Below are positions 52,336-63,356 of a DNA stretch of 64,000 nucleotides, piece after piece; the first letter of the stretch is position 1; each line of letters opens with the position of its first letter. The DNA lies in NCBI GenBank assembly GCA_023213315.1, contig JAKCPI010022146.1, positions 23,667 to 87,666 of the forward strand, in the 5' to 3' direction. The position numbers were made by a program, and so were the translations under genes. Source of the DNA: Euborellia annulipes (Eukaryota > Arthropoda > Insecta > Dermaptera > Anisolabididae). A model generated the notes under the pieces. It was not told where the DNA came from. It searched no databases and saw nothing but the letters and a program-made list of their open reading frames with translations.

Positions 52336-52935
52336 AAAAATACTTTCTCTCTATATATATTTCATATAGGCTATAGGGTAAGAGAAAGTAAAAATTGCAT
52401 AAGAATTGGAAAAAAAAATTGTAATGTGTAAAAAGTTTGAAAGGGAGGGACTCGGGCCCCTTTTGAATCGAAATTTACATGTAAATCCCCATAGGGATTT
52501 AACATTGGCTTTATGGAAGGAAGAGTCGGAAAATGAATTAGAAAAATGTGAAATACTACATCAGTAAAGTGTACTTCAAACAATTAACACGAAAAATTTT
52601 AGCCAATTTTGAGAAAATCGAAAAAAAAAAAAACTCAAAAAACACATCACTAAAGTATTAGTACTTTTTGGTTAATTTTGTTCAAAAGTTTCGAGTCTTG
52701 TCCCAGGGGGGTATAAGTTAAATATGAAATTTCAACTTCCTGGCTCTTTTGATTCTTGAGATATTTTATTCACAGTCACACACACAGGCAGGCCATGTCG
52801 CAAAAACCACTTTTTTTGGATTCGGGGACCTCAAAACGTGTATATCCATCAAAATCTCGACATCAAATTTGTAACATGATCGCAATTCTTTCTCTCTATA
52901 TATAGCATATATAGATAAGAGAAAGTAAAAATTGT
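52336..52935 (-). mobile_element. HCE variant with alternative 3' region
   Basis: Has a solitary cap hairpin at 52340-52395, then GAATCGAAATTTACATGTAA and TCCCCATAGGGATTTAA, then standard HCE interior (AAGTATTAGTACTTTTTGG, CAGGCAGGCCATGTCGC) and a cap TATAGATAAGAGAAAGTA. The segment 52395-52555 replaces the usual X-box/3' hairpin and recurs at 61197-61375, defining a subfamily. Confidence 0.75.
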
Positions 52936-53934
52936 CCAGAATTACTTTAAATAAAAAAATTTTCGGCCATGTAATAAAAGTTTCACTTTAAAATTTTTTA
53001 TTTATTTCATATATTTTAAGTATTGCTTAATAAATGAAATAAATATTCAGGTATTAAATTGATATTTTCCATAATATATGCTACGATATTCATAAATGCA
53101 TCTAGCTAATTAAAAGCAAATAAAATTTTTTTATAAATGAATGAATAATAATAATAATCAAGAATAATAAACTCTACTATATTTGGAAAATAAAGAGTGG
53201 ACTATTTAGCTATAATTTTTTTAATTTATTTACGAATGAATGCATCTCTAGTTTAATTAAAATAAAGTTGATTGACGAAGGGTGTATTAAAATATAAAAA
53301 TAAATAAACCATATTAAGAGTCGTGAATAACAAGTGAAAATTAATGAGTGAAATAAAATTACTAATGAGAATTTATATGAGAAGATTAGCTTGGAAAGGA
53401 GCTAAAAAATGTCAAGGGTTGGGGGTGGCTTGTTGGAACGGATTTTCTCCTCAAGTTTTTTTTTTTCTTTTGGCTGGTTCTCTGGCCAAGGGATTGCATC
53501 GTTGGCAAAGAGTTGCTGACTGTTTTGCCCGAAATCCTCCAAAACCGCCAATCCCTCCCCTCTCTCTCTTTCTCCTCAAACTCAAAATGCTCTCATTCAC
53601 TTGGTCTATTGGCTGGCCGATAATTCACATCGCGTCGAATCGTCTCAGACGATAAATCTAACTAACGCCGTTTGTGCCAGAGTGCAAAAGTCGTCTGTAA
53701 AATGTAAAGAGAACGCTTTGTCTTAATGGCCGACAGGACTAGCGAGTTATCTTCAGCTCATTCCTTTTACATTTTACGTCATTATAAGCAAGTCAGAGAT
53801 AATAAGTTTAATTAAAAATAATAATAAAGAAATAATAAAGATTAAAAAATAAGAGAAAGTAAAAAATTAAAGATGGTTATTTTTTAGTTCAAACAAGGGC
53901 GAAGTACAGGGGAGATAAAAAAATTTTCCTTTTT
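52936..53934. other. Non-coding; GC-richer island at 53390-53780
   Basis: The 103-residue plus frame (53344-53655) has no recognised domain. Its composition (CCTCCAAAACCGCC; CCCCTCTCTCTCTT) and lack of splice sites make coding doubtful. TTTTACATTTTACG at 53765 and GTAAAATGTAAAG at 53697 form a loose inverted repeat. Confidence 0.35.
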
Positions 53935-53939
53935 ATTTT

Positions 53940-54445
53940 TATTTCTCTTAACTATATCGCCTGCAGAGAATCATAGTGGCGAGAGTACAAAAATTGAATT
54001 TTTGAATTAACCCTATCAAACGTTCTTAAAACAAATGGGCGAAAATATTTTTCCATTCTTTGCTATTGATTCTGACCTATTCAATTGTTGTCTGGCTATA
54101 TAAAACTTTCAAACCGCTTTTCTCGAATTGTTGAATTTCGGACTTTTTTTTTATAAAAAAAACACTCACTTTTTTCTCATTCACTCACACATTCACACAG
54201 TCTTTTCGGCAACTTAGGCCATTTAAGACTTTACGATATCCGTTATAGAGATTAATATACATATTAGGGGTCCAGGCATTCTTATTTAAGCCATATGGTA
54301 TCCAAATGGCTTAAATAAAATCATCGGACTGCCTGGGGTCCGAACCCGCGACGTTTGGTATACGAGGTTAGCACGCTAACCTCTACACCAAGCCCCGAGG
54401 GCAATTTCGGACTTTCGCCACTATGATTCTCACCAGGCGAAAGTA
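53940..54445 (+). mobile_element. HCE-like cap region with enlarged loop, split by SINE1
   Basis: CGCCTGCAGAGAATCATAGTG near 53958 pairs with CACTATGATTCTCACCAGGCG near 54420, and the unit continues into GAAAGTATTGCGATCATGTC, the normal HCE continuation. The cap hairpin here therefore has a loop of about 200 bp. A SINE1 is inserted in the right part. Confidence 0.5.
54147..54402 (-). mobile_element. Full-length SINE1 with 13-bp duplication
   Basis: AATTTCGGACTTT flanks at 54134-54146 and 54403-54415. The head on the minus strand is GGCTTGGTGTAGAGGTTAGC with B box GGGTTCGGACCCC. Among the best-preserved copies, useful as a family reference. Confidence 0.92.
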
Positions 54446-54935
54446 TTGCGATCATGTCAAAAATTCCATATCGAGATTTTGATGGAAATACATGTTTTGA
54501 GGTCCCCTGAGTCCAAAAAAGTGGGTCCCTCAAATTGATCTGCGTGTCTGTCTGTATGTGTGAACAAAATATCTCAAGACCGAAAAGAGCTAGGAGGTTG
54601 AAATTTTATATTTAAGTACTGAAGTTAATCGAAATTTGTTTAGCGTGCTAACCTCGTAAACCAAAAGTCGCGGGTTCGGACCCCAGGCAGTCGGATGATT
54701 TTATTTAAGCCATTTGGATACCAAATGGCTTAAATCAGAATGTCTGGACCCCTAATATGTATATTAATCTCTATAACGGATATCTTAAAAGTCTTAAATG
54801 GCCTAAGTTGCCGAAAAGACTGTGTGTATGTGTGTGTGAATGTGAGTGTGAATGAGAAAAAAGTGTGAGTGTTTAAAGGGAAAAAAAAAATCGAAATTTG
54901 TGTGCTGTGCATTAAACACACCAGATTTTTTTAAA
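54425..54935 (+). mobile_element. HCE copy interrupted by SINE1
   Basis: Runs from GAAAGTATTGCGATCATGTC through AGACCGAAAAGAGCTAGGAG to 54638. After the SINE, TGTGCTGTGCATTAAACACACC and AGATTTTTTT are the remains of the 3' hairpin. The middle of the element is deleted. Confidence 0.75.
54639..54888 (+). mobile_element. 5'-truncated SINE1 with 12-bp duplication
   Basis: Begins TTAGCGTGCTAACC inside the A box, has the B box GGGTTCGGACCCC and the full body. AATCGAAATTTG is on both sides (54627-54638, 54889-54900). Confidence 0.9.
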
Positions 54936-54999
54936 ATTCCAAATCAGATTTTCATCTAAAATTTACCGAATTGTAAATTAAAAAAAAAAAGTACTTAAA

Positions 55000-55113
55000 T
55001 GGATTCAGGGGACCTTAAAACGCATTTAGGCAGCTTCAGAAAAATTTCGATTTTTTTTACGATTACATTAACTTTACCTGCCCAACCTACGATTGATGGG
55101 CAAAGTTAAAAAA
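55000..55113 (-). mobile_element. Diverged HCE-related end
   Basis: GGATTCAGGGGACCTTAAAACG, a poly-T, ACGATTACATTAACTTTACC and a hairpin ACTTTACCTGCCCA/TGGGCAAAGT. Same plan as the HCE start with a different cap sequence. Confidence 0.45.
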
Positions 55114-56489
55114 AAAATACTATCAATTAGCGGCGTAACTAGCCTTTGAGGGCGGTGGAGGGAGGGGGGGGGGGGTGAAGCTCAACTAGGGCGCGGTTTT
55201 TCGTTCGACCTTTTTTTTTTTTATTTTTTTAGTAGGCCGTCGAAGTGAAATAATTTAAAATTATTAATTTTAATTAAGAAAGGAATATTTATCTTGAAGA
55301 ATCTTGATGAAGATGTTAAAGAATTTTTATTATAAAATATAAAGAATTTTTTTTATTTTCAGGAGATCCTATGAACACAAATATTCCTTTCTTAAGTAGA
55401 GTTATTTTACACTGTTCCCCTTCTTTAAGTTTTATTATTAAAAATATTGATGTCAACCATTGCGAATTAAAAAAATGTTAATTTCCAAAAACGAAAAAAT
55501 GTGATTCTGTCACTTCATATATATATATATATTTTTTTTTTTAATTTCAATTAAATTTTTTTCAGTCTTTTTCGGGATGCAATATTTGACTCCATAATAC
55601 AATAGTCACAGTAATCTGCTAGTCGAGTCTCAGGGTGTGTTCACTATTTTGAATTCAATTGAGGTGAGTTAGAAATTATGCAATAAGAAAATAATTCTCT
55701 GTCCATCATAAATTTTCTAAAAAATTTTGCCTTCTTTAAATATTTTAAATAAATATTTTGAAAACTTTCTAATTAAAAAAATTATTCAATAAACGGCAAG
55801 AATTTCCAATATTAAAAAAAAGTTTTGACATTCTTAACTTCTTCGTGGTTAAGCTCACCCTTTTAGAGAAACTTTGAAAATATGAAGAATAATTTAGTGA
55901 AATGAACCTTTTACACATTGCTAACGATTGAATGACACCTAAATAGTTCAAGCTTCGTGTTTCTAACTAACTAATGAAAAGACGGAGAGATTTCTTCTAG
56001 GGCTCATTATAACTTTTAATTCTTCTTTTTCAAATAATTTATCGAAAAAGTATTAATTACTTATCTATTTAAATTCAAGTGATATATATTTTTAACAGAA
56101 TTTGTATTTATACAAAGAATTTGATAATGATTGTACAGAAAGTTGAAGTTTCATAAAGTTTTTCGCTTGAGAAGAATTTTTGATTGCATTGTTTAATGAA
56201 AGGAAGAAGAAATTCAATAGAAGAGAGATGATACTGAAAATGGAAATACGAACTGTAGGGATTTCAATAGAATTTTTTTCTTAAAATATGAATAAAAAAA
56301 AATCCTATATCTTTTTACTAATTAATTAAAAGTTTAACAATAATTAAAAGAAGTCAAACTTTTTGTTTCTGTCCTCTTTGATACAGCCTTCAATTTACTT
56401 GACGATCTCGACTTCCCCCGAACCATAGCAAATCGTTTTCTTATAGAACAATTTGGGGCTTAATTTTCTTGGTAAATGGATAAAAAATA
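55114..56489. other. Non-coding; one hAT-like end
   Basis: AGCGGCGTAACTAGCC at 55130 with a following G-rich tract looks like a hAT-type terminus lacking a partner. The rest is AT-rich without frames of interest. Confidence 0.35.
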
Positions 56490-56880
56490 CCAACCAGTTC
56501 ATTCAATAAGTCCGAATAGATGGCGTTACTAGAATTTTTTCCATATGATTTTTATTTAGTACCAACTGACTTCAAACGTGTATAAATTTGACAGCAATCT
56601 AACTATTGATTCGTGAGTTATAATTTTATGTGAAGCAACTTTTGTTATTGGAAAAAAAAATGGAAAAAAGTGAATTTCGAGTTTTAATAAAGCATTGCTT
56701 TTTGATGAAAAAAAAAATTCAGTGGAAACCAAATAATGGCTTGATCCTATTTTCAAATCTCAAGAGAATGCTTACTGGGAAGAAATTTAAGTCCAATGAT
56801 GAAGTAATCGCTGAAACTGATGCCTATTTTGACGAGAAAGATAAATCGTACTATAAAAGTGGTATCGAATAGTTGGAAAA
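56490..56880 (+). pseudogene. mariner relic, internally deleted transposase
   Basis: Starts near ACCAACCAGTTCATTCAATA, a plausible mariner terminal repeat, with a leader TTTGACAGCAATCTAAC. ATG at 56660 opens MEKSEFRVLIKHCFLMKK, the typical mariner N-terminus, which jumps to FSNLKRMLTGKKFKSNDEV and AYFDEKDKSYYKSGIE, the typical C-terminus, followed by a stop. The whole central part with the catalytic aspartates is deleted and the 3' end is cut. It is a different mariner lineage from the one at 30 kb. Confidence 0.8.
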
Positions 56881-56932
56881 TCGATCAATTCAACTAAAAA
56901 TGCACTACGCGCGATTTGGTCTTTCACATTAT

Positions 56933-56984
56933 GAATGAGAAATAAAAATGCTGGAGGTACTTTCAGCATTTTTATTTCTCATTC
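56933..56984. repeat. Perfect 21-bp hairpin
   Basis: GAATGAGAAATAAAAATGCTG and its complement enclose a 10-nt loop. It lies at the 3' edge of the mariner relic. Confidence 0.85.
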
Positions 56985-57420
56985 ATCTGTCTGCGCCAGG
57001 CTTTCCCAATCATCAATTGTCTTTCACATTAGTCAACTAGTTGCCTAGCGGATCCCATCGAACATGGTTGAAAAATATTTTGATATACAGCGATTTGTCG
57101 ATCTTATACGAGATAAAGCACCCGTTTTCAGATTTTGAATCAAAGGATGAACCCACAATTTCCTTTGTTTGCGTTTTTTCTTTTCTTCTTTTTCTTGCAA
57201 GAGAGCAAGTACAAGAAGTAGTCCTGTTTCATCGGGTTCTAAAATTGCTCTGAGTACTGACTGACTCTTTCGAGGAGAAAAGTTGATTAGACAAGTTGCC
57301 TCGTGTGAACACGAGTCTTCAGATGTCAGTCTATTTCCAGGAGACTAGTTGAATTAACTAGTGAGATCAACTAGTTCCCTCGAATCCGCCCGTGTGAAAC
57401 AAGCCTAAGTGAGCCACTCC
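56985..57420. mobile_element. Possible DNA transposon remnant (TTTCACA...CAACTAGTT)
   Basis: CTTTCACATTAGTCAACTAG on the left; CAACTAGTT, CGTGTGAACACGAG and CCCGTGTGAAACAAGCC on the right, partly inverse. The phrase of a GTGTGAA end with repeated AACTAGTT suggests terminal repeats of an unidentified element. The frame at 57041-57253 has no domain. Confidence 0.35.
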
Positions 57421-57539
57421 TTTGGTGCGTAATGTGAGACTTCTAGCTCTATTCCGAAAGACAGAGGCTTCCAGCTCAATGGTTAGATATATTTTTATTT
57501 GATAGAAAAAAAACAATGTTTTTTTTTTTTAATGTTAAG

Positions 57540-57975
57540 TCGCCTGTCAATCTTCTTTCGTTTCTTTATCGTTTAATTCGATGCGGGCAAATTTCAAAGG
57601 ATTATGGAGAGGAAATCATGTCCATTAAATTGGCACCACGTAACGAGGTATGTTTGTGCAGGCTGAGATTCCTTGGCATTATGTAGGCTTGCTAATAGCC
57701 CACAATATAAACCTCATATAGCTGAGCTCTAATAGAATATCGATAGTGTTTTAGGACGTTAATCTATTGCTGTGGAGAGAGAGTGGTGGGAGGGAGGCAA
57801 GTCTTGGCCAAGTTGGTCCACGAGTTAATTAATCCGAGATAATTTACTGGCCCTAGAGCTGACGTCGTTTACGGGGACAGATTATCCGCTAAAGGGCCCG
57901 GGCTTCGATCCGTGTTCCTTTATAAATCACCTGTGAGAAGGGCTGTGTTTATGTAGTGGATCGAACTTGTATTCA
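57540..57975. other. Non-repetitive, balanced-composition island
   Basis: About 430 bp without matches in the window, with near-even base composition and no frame bounded by splice sites. Candidate conserved non-coding element. Confidence 0.3.
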
Positions 57976-58149
57976 CTCCTATAAATATATATGAATATAT
58001 ATATCACTCAATATTAATTTATAGTAGAAAACCAGAATTTAAAATTGATTTTGAAAGGTCATTTTACTTTTCAAATCTTTAGAAAACTTCTGATTTGTGC
58101 AACACATGATACGACTTTTAAACTACAGCTTTATTTTCATTACTAATTA

Positions 58150-58400
58150 TAAAGCGCTAGCGGCTAACTTCCGTCTGTGCCGATCAGGACGCTGATTGGC
58201 TAGAGTTACAGGAAGTAGAGCGGGAGCGGGAAATTTAAAATTTAAGTCAGAGAGAGAAATTTGAAAATTTCCAAACAGTCAGCAAGAATAAATTTCATGC
58301 ATTTGCTCGCCAAAGGCGAGCAAGGGGGTCCAGTGGGCGTAACACCTGGCCAGTGGTAATAAAATATAGCAGGATCACCTTAAGAAAAATTTTAAAGAAA
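58150..58400. other. GC-richer segment with hairpin
   Basis: GCTCGCC AAA GGCGAGC (58305-58321) is a perfect hairpin followed by AAGGGGGTCCAGTGGGCG. This could be a Helitron-type or other element end, but no CTRR lies at the right distance. Confidence 0.3.
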
Positions 58401-58994
58401 TCGAGAAAGAAGAAAGAAGAAGAAATAATTCGAAGTACATAGGCCTATATTTATCAACATACATAATTACAGACATCACGAAAAAACTGGTCAAAATGGA
58501 TTCAGGGATGGTCATGAGTTATGTAAGTTAAGGGAAAGCAAAAATGAAATTTTTATAGTTAATATATTATAATAATGTTATATTCTTAGCTTCTTTTGTC
58601 CACTGAATTAAAATGTTTTGCTTTTAAATGCTTCATCCATTTATTTTCTAACCTTATTCTCCACTTTAACAGACCTTTTTAGACTTTATTGCAACTACTT
58701 GCATCATTTAATTGGATTTTCTCTAATGGGGCCACATTTTAAACAGAAACTAAAGTAACAAATTACTCAAATAATATTCAAATAATATCTCTCTCCCTCT
58801 CACTCAAATAATAAATATTAAATTTAAGAGAAATTGTCTAGCAAAAAGGTTTGTGAAGAAATTATGTTTTTCAATTAAATGAAATGAATAATTTTATATC
58901 TCTTTTCTGAATTGGGAAATTAATCATAAAGTATTATACATTTCAAAAGAAAATGGGTCAAAGTCGAATTTTCCTTTCACGGATAAGTGATAAA

Positions 58995-59430
58995 AAATCT
59001 GGTGTGACTGGCACAGCCTTTCGGCAAGAGAAAGTTGGGTACTGTGCTTGAGACACCAGATTTTTTGTGTCGAGATATATTTATTTGCTCTTAGCACCTT
59101 AGTTCCAAACTTGACCACGCAATTCATAGATGGCACTGAGCTACACATGCTTTAACTTCAATTTTCACGAAAAAATTTTACTGATAGGCCTATACTTTTT
59201 AAAGAGCATCTAAGAAATAGTTTTAATCAAAATCGTTGGAGCGAATTTTGAGGAAAAAAAAACTGAAAAAGTACATCAGCAAAGTACTAGTACTTTTTGG
59301 CCAATTTTGTTTCCTCCCATTGGGGAGGAGGGGGAGAAGGGAAAGGATGCCTAACGCAAATATAAAATTTCAACCTCATCGGGTCTCAGGGGACCTCAAA
59401 ACGAGTAAACCCATCAAAATCTCGACCGAA
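58995..59430 (-). mobile_element. Rearranged HCE copy
   Basis: 3' hairpin with shortened stem (AATCTGGTGTGACTGGCACA...GAGACACCAGATT), GTGTCGAGATATATTTA, a unique patch 59085-59190, then AAAGAGCATCTAAGAAATAG to GACCTCAAAACG. The X-box segment is lost and the cap is missing. Confidence 0.75.
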
Positions 59431-59954
59431 CAGCTAAACATCACTAATCAACATTAAAAATCATATTTGTTTAATTTCTTTTGAAAAAGATAGACAACTT
59501 TAATAAGTGATCAATCGATATAGTTAAATTAATTGAACAGTATATATCATAGCGTTCGAGCCTATTAGACTACTCAACTTGTGTGCACTAACCAGCTTAT
59601 AGAAATTGCAAAAATATGGAAAATTAATTTTAACAAAAAAAAAAAAATTGTAAAAACCAAAATCTTAACACTAAAAGCTTCACCAGTTGCCAACAGAACA
59701 ATGTTACCTTTCTAAAATATCCCATTAGTTAAAAATCAGAAAGATTTCAATTCTATCAACACACACAAAAGTTATTCACGAAAAATAGATATATAGACTA
59801 ATTAATAGTAAATTATTTATTTAAATTAATTAATAATTAATCAGATTTAAAACATAATGATTTTATTAGCCTAAATATAGTCCATATGTTTCGAGAATTA
59901 TATAAAAGAATAATGAAATGATTGAAATGAATATCCTAAGCTAAAGATCATTCC
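59431..59954. other. AT-rich, nothing recognised
   Basis: No frames or repeats of note. Confidence 0.4.
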
Positions 59955-60215
59955 ATTCCGAGCCCAAATGCCCATAAACGGGTTTAGAGTCTCGAGTGGG
60001 TACAAATATAAAGTGGCAATATCCATAAGAGAGAGAGATCGTGTGCAGGAGGCTATAAATGCCCCGCTTGATTCCCTATTAAAGTTAAAATTTAAGAGGG
60101 ATGCAGTTGCGAAAGTGGGTCATCTAAGGGGAGGCGAAAAAAAAGCAAAAATTACTGCATGCCGCGAATCATATCTTTTAACGCAATGAATCACAATATT
60201 TTGCATTTTGTGATC
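59955..60215 (+). other. Non-repetitive island with 73-residue frame
   Basis: The frame 59968-60189 (RERDRVQEAINAPLDSLLKL in its middle) has less AT-biased codons than other frames in the window, but no recognised domain and no clear splice signals. It may be a coding exon or a conserved non-coding block. Confidence 0.3.
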
Positions 60216-61196
60216 CGTTATTGAATCCATTTTTTTCCTATATATATAAAAACAACAACAAAAAAAAAAAAAAAAAAATAAACCGATCAAATAAAGTGGG
60301 TTTATAAAAAAAAAATAATGCTAAAGTTTAATAAATGAATTTTCGCATGACTCGATAAAAACGTGACTGAACTTGATAACAGGATTATGTTATGAGTCCT
60401 TTTTGTTTTTGAACAGAAGAAAAACTCCCGAGGTGTGAATTTGAAGGGTGGAATACACAATATGAGATTAAAAGCAACATTCATTTTTGTTTATCTTAAA
60501 TTTAAATTAAATTGAAATTTAATTCCTTAACAAATAATTATATTTATTAATCGTGTATAAAATTTAATCAACAAATTCTCAAAGGGTAATTAATTAAACC
60601 TTGCTTAGTTTAATCTGAGAAAGGAATCATAAAGAGAGAAAAAATTATAACAAAAAAAAAAAATAATAATAATAATAAGGGAAATTAAATTTTTTTCTTT
60701 AGAATGTGTTTAATTACTTTTTATCAAGATTAATTTTGTATGATAAAGAACAAAACACGCCATAAAATTATCACATAGAGGTTTATATAAATACATTATA
60801 AAATATGCTATATTTTAATTTTCTCACGAACTACACAGGGTTGATCTGGTATTTTTTTTTTTTTTTTTTTTTTTGCTTAATCTATATGCCGCAAAAAAAA
60901 ACACTAACAGCAAGCTATGCGGATAGTTACCAGTATAATACAGATTTATTCATTGAAAAGTTTGAACAACCTCATTAGCAGGGAGAGCTTAATAATTAAG
61001 AACACCTAATCTAGTACCTTGAAGAATGGAATATAATTAAAATTTAATTATATATATTTTTCTAATGAGTTTTCTTTTTCTCTCTCTTTTATTTCTATTT
61101 AAAATTCAAAATTAGTTGTAGAAGTTAGTTTTAAGTTAGATTAATTCAATAGAAATAATTGGATTGTGGACTCTTACCTAAATCATAAGACTTTAC
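60216..61196. other. AT-rich, nothing recognised
   Basis: Homopolymer and ATA runs (60261-60280; 60851-60874). Confidence 0.4.
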
Positions 61197-61770
61197 AAAA
61201 ATTTCATAATTGGAAAAAAAAATTTTAAATGCGTAAAAAGTTCCAAAGGGGACTCCCACCCCCCTTTTGAATCGAAATTAACATGCAAACCTCTATAGGG
61301 ATTTAAGATTGGCTCTATGGAATGAAGAGCCGAAAAGTGAATTTGCAAAATTTGAAATCTTTCCTATGAAGTACAAGAGTAAAGAGTGCTTCAAAAGATT
61401 TCAAGGGCAAAATGGGAATATACATTTTAAAGAGCATATAAAAAATAATTGATTTTTGAATTTTAATCAAAATTATACTAGAGAAAATTTTGAGAAAATC
61501 GGGGAAAAAAAAAAACTGAAAAATACATCATACTTTTTGGCCGATTTTGTTCAGAAACTTATTTTGAGTACCTAACTTAAATATAAAATTTCAATCAGGT
61601 AGCTCAATTCCTTCATGCTAAAAATTGATACACAGAGACAGACCAATTTGCGGGACCCACTTTTTTGGACTCAAGGGACCTCAAAACATGTTTATCCGTC
61701 AAAATCTCGACATCGAGTTTTTGACATGATCGCAATACTTTCTCTTTCTATATATTTATTATATATAGTA
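61197..61770 (-). mobile_element. HCE variant (subfamily of 52336-52935)
   Basis: Shares GAATCGAAATTAACATGCAA, TCTATAGGGATTTAAGATTG and GGAATGAAGAGCCGAAAAG with the 52.4 kb copy, then the common HCE interior and a cap ACTTTCTCTTTCTATATATT. The two copies define an alternative 3' module. Confidence 0.78.
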
Positions 61771-62183
61771 CATTTTTTATTTTTATAACCTTTTTGCTTT
61801 ATTTTGTTCTATTATTATTAACAAGATAAAAAAATAATAAAATGATATTACTTGATATAGGCTAATAATATTTAAATTAATTTAAACTTTTCTGTTGGAA
61901 TTTTCTTGTAAAACAAAATTCATTAAAATTTGCATTGTAAATTTTATCCGTTTCTTATAAATTGTTTTTATTAACATTTTAATATTGAAGAGAATTTAAG
62001 TTTTCAAAGATTATAGTTTATTTTATATTAAATTAAAATAAATTAAAATTCAATTAAGAGTTGTATTTATTAATTTAATTTCGTTTAAAATTCAGATAGT
62101 CATCGATTTTGAATTTTTAAGGAATTAAATAATGTAATAAGAATTCGTCCCGAACATGAGTGGGATGAAATATTCTTAAGAAT
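61771..62183. other. AT-rich, nothing recognised
   Basis: No gene or repeat found. Confidence 0.4.
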
Positions 62184-62250
62184 GGAAAATCTGGTGTGAC
62201 AGCAACATTACATCACTTTCGAATACCGAAATTAAGAGAAAGTTGTATTG
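62184..62250 (+). mobile_element. HCE 3'-hairpin scrap
   Basis: AAATCTGGTGTGACAGCAAC and CTTTCGAATACCGAAATTAAG AGAAAGTTGT are the left arm and loop of the 3' hairpin; the right arm is lost. Confidence 0.65.
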
Positions 62251-62587
62251 ATTGGTAGGTTTCTAACATTTTATGGCGACTCACCGTTGGGATTGCTGTC
62301 TATTTTCCTTTCTAATTGACATTTTCAAACACTTATTAAACACGTAACACATTCCGTGATATTAATCAATCAATTTAACACTATACAAGCACTGTATAAA
62401 TACAAATTCACAATAAATTTTGCACTCCCGTTCGCGTGGATCAAATCACAACAATAATCTTTAGACTGGTTGATAAACTAGCCAGACGGGATGGCGTCAT
62501 CATCGCCCTCTGAGCGGCCAATTCATCAACAATCAAATTTAGAGCGACTAATTTCATTCGTATGTAAATTATGTTTTTTTTTTAATT
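62251..62587. other. Mixed-composition spacer
   Basis: 62420-62530 is less AT-rich, with GATGGCGTCATCATCGCCC and GAGCGGCC, but has no repeat partner or exon signals. Confidence 0.3.
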
Positions 62588-62704
62588 AGCAATCTGGTGT
62601 GACTGGTCGCAGAGCACACAACTTTCTCTTACCTTCGGTAATCGAAAGTTGTGTTCTGTTCTTGTGTCGACATATATTTTAGTTTTCGTCGATATATTAG
62701 AATT

Positions 62705-62938
62705 ATTTTTTTTTTTAACTCTCTTTTTTCCCATTCACACACACATACACTCAATCTTCTCGGCAACTAGGCCATAAAAGACTTAAACGATATTATTATT
62801 TATTAATTATATATATTTCCAGGCATTCTTATTCAAGCCATTTAGTATCCAAATAAAATCATCAGACTGCCTGGGATTCGAGACCGCGACCCTCGATATA
62901 GAAGGTTAGCACGCTAACCCATATACCAAGTGTGAGGG
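62705..62938 (-). mobile_element. SINE1, minus strand, 7-bp duplication
   Basis: TAGAATT flanks at 62698-62704 and 62939-62945. The head ends with CTTGGTATATGGGTTAGCG on the minus strand, and the body has a deletion in the GGATACCAAATGGC repeat. Confidence 0.82.
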
Positions 62939-62962
62939 TAGAATTCAAGATATAAAATTTAT

Positions 62963-63182
62963 GTCTACCTTCTATACCGAACGTCGCGGGGTCGGACCCC
63001 AGGCACTCCGATAATTTTATTTAAGGCATTTGGATACCAAATAAATAAAATGCCTGGACCTCAATATGTATAATAATCAATAACGGATATTGTTTAAAGT
63101 CTTAAATGGCCTAAGTTGCCGAAAAGACTGTGTGAATGTGAGTGTGAATGAGAAAAAAGTGTGAATGTTTAAAAAAAAAAAG
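62963..63182 (+). mobile_element. 5'-truncated SINE1 with 12-bp duplication
   Basis: TATAAAATTTAT flanks at 62951-62962 and 63183-63194. Begins GTCTACCTTCTATACCGAAC, so most of the A box is missing; the rest follows the family, with a long A tail. Confidence 0.88.
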
Positions 63183-63356
63183 TATAAAATTTATAAACAT
63201 ATTTTGTTACCATGGCAACCATTTCTCATATCTTTCCTATGAAGTACTACAAGAGTAAAGTGTGCTTTAAACAAGTTCAAGGGCAAAATGATAATATACG
63301 AGTACGTTTTAAAGGACATCTAAAAAAATAATTGCTTTTTGAATTTTAATAAAAAT

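Noticed and set aside
53344..53655. 103-residue plus-strand frame
   Set aside because: No domain, no splice or promoter context, and pyrimidine-tract-driven composition; kept only as part of a non-coding island.
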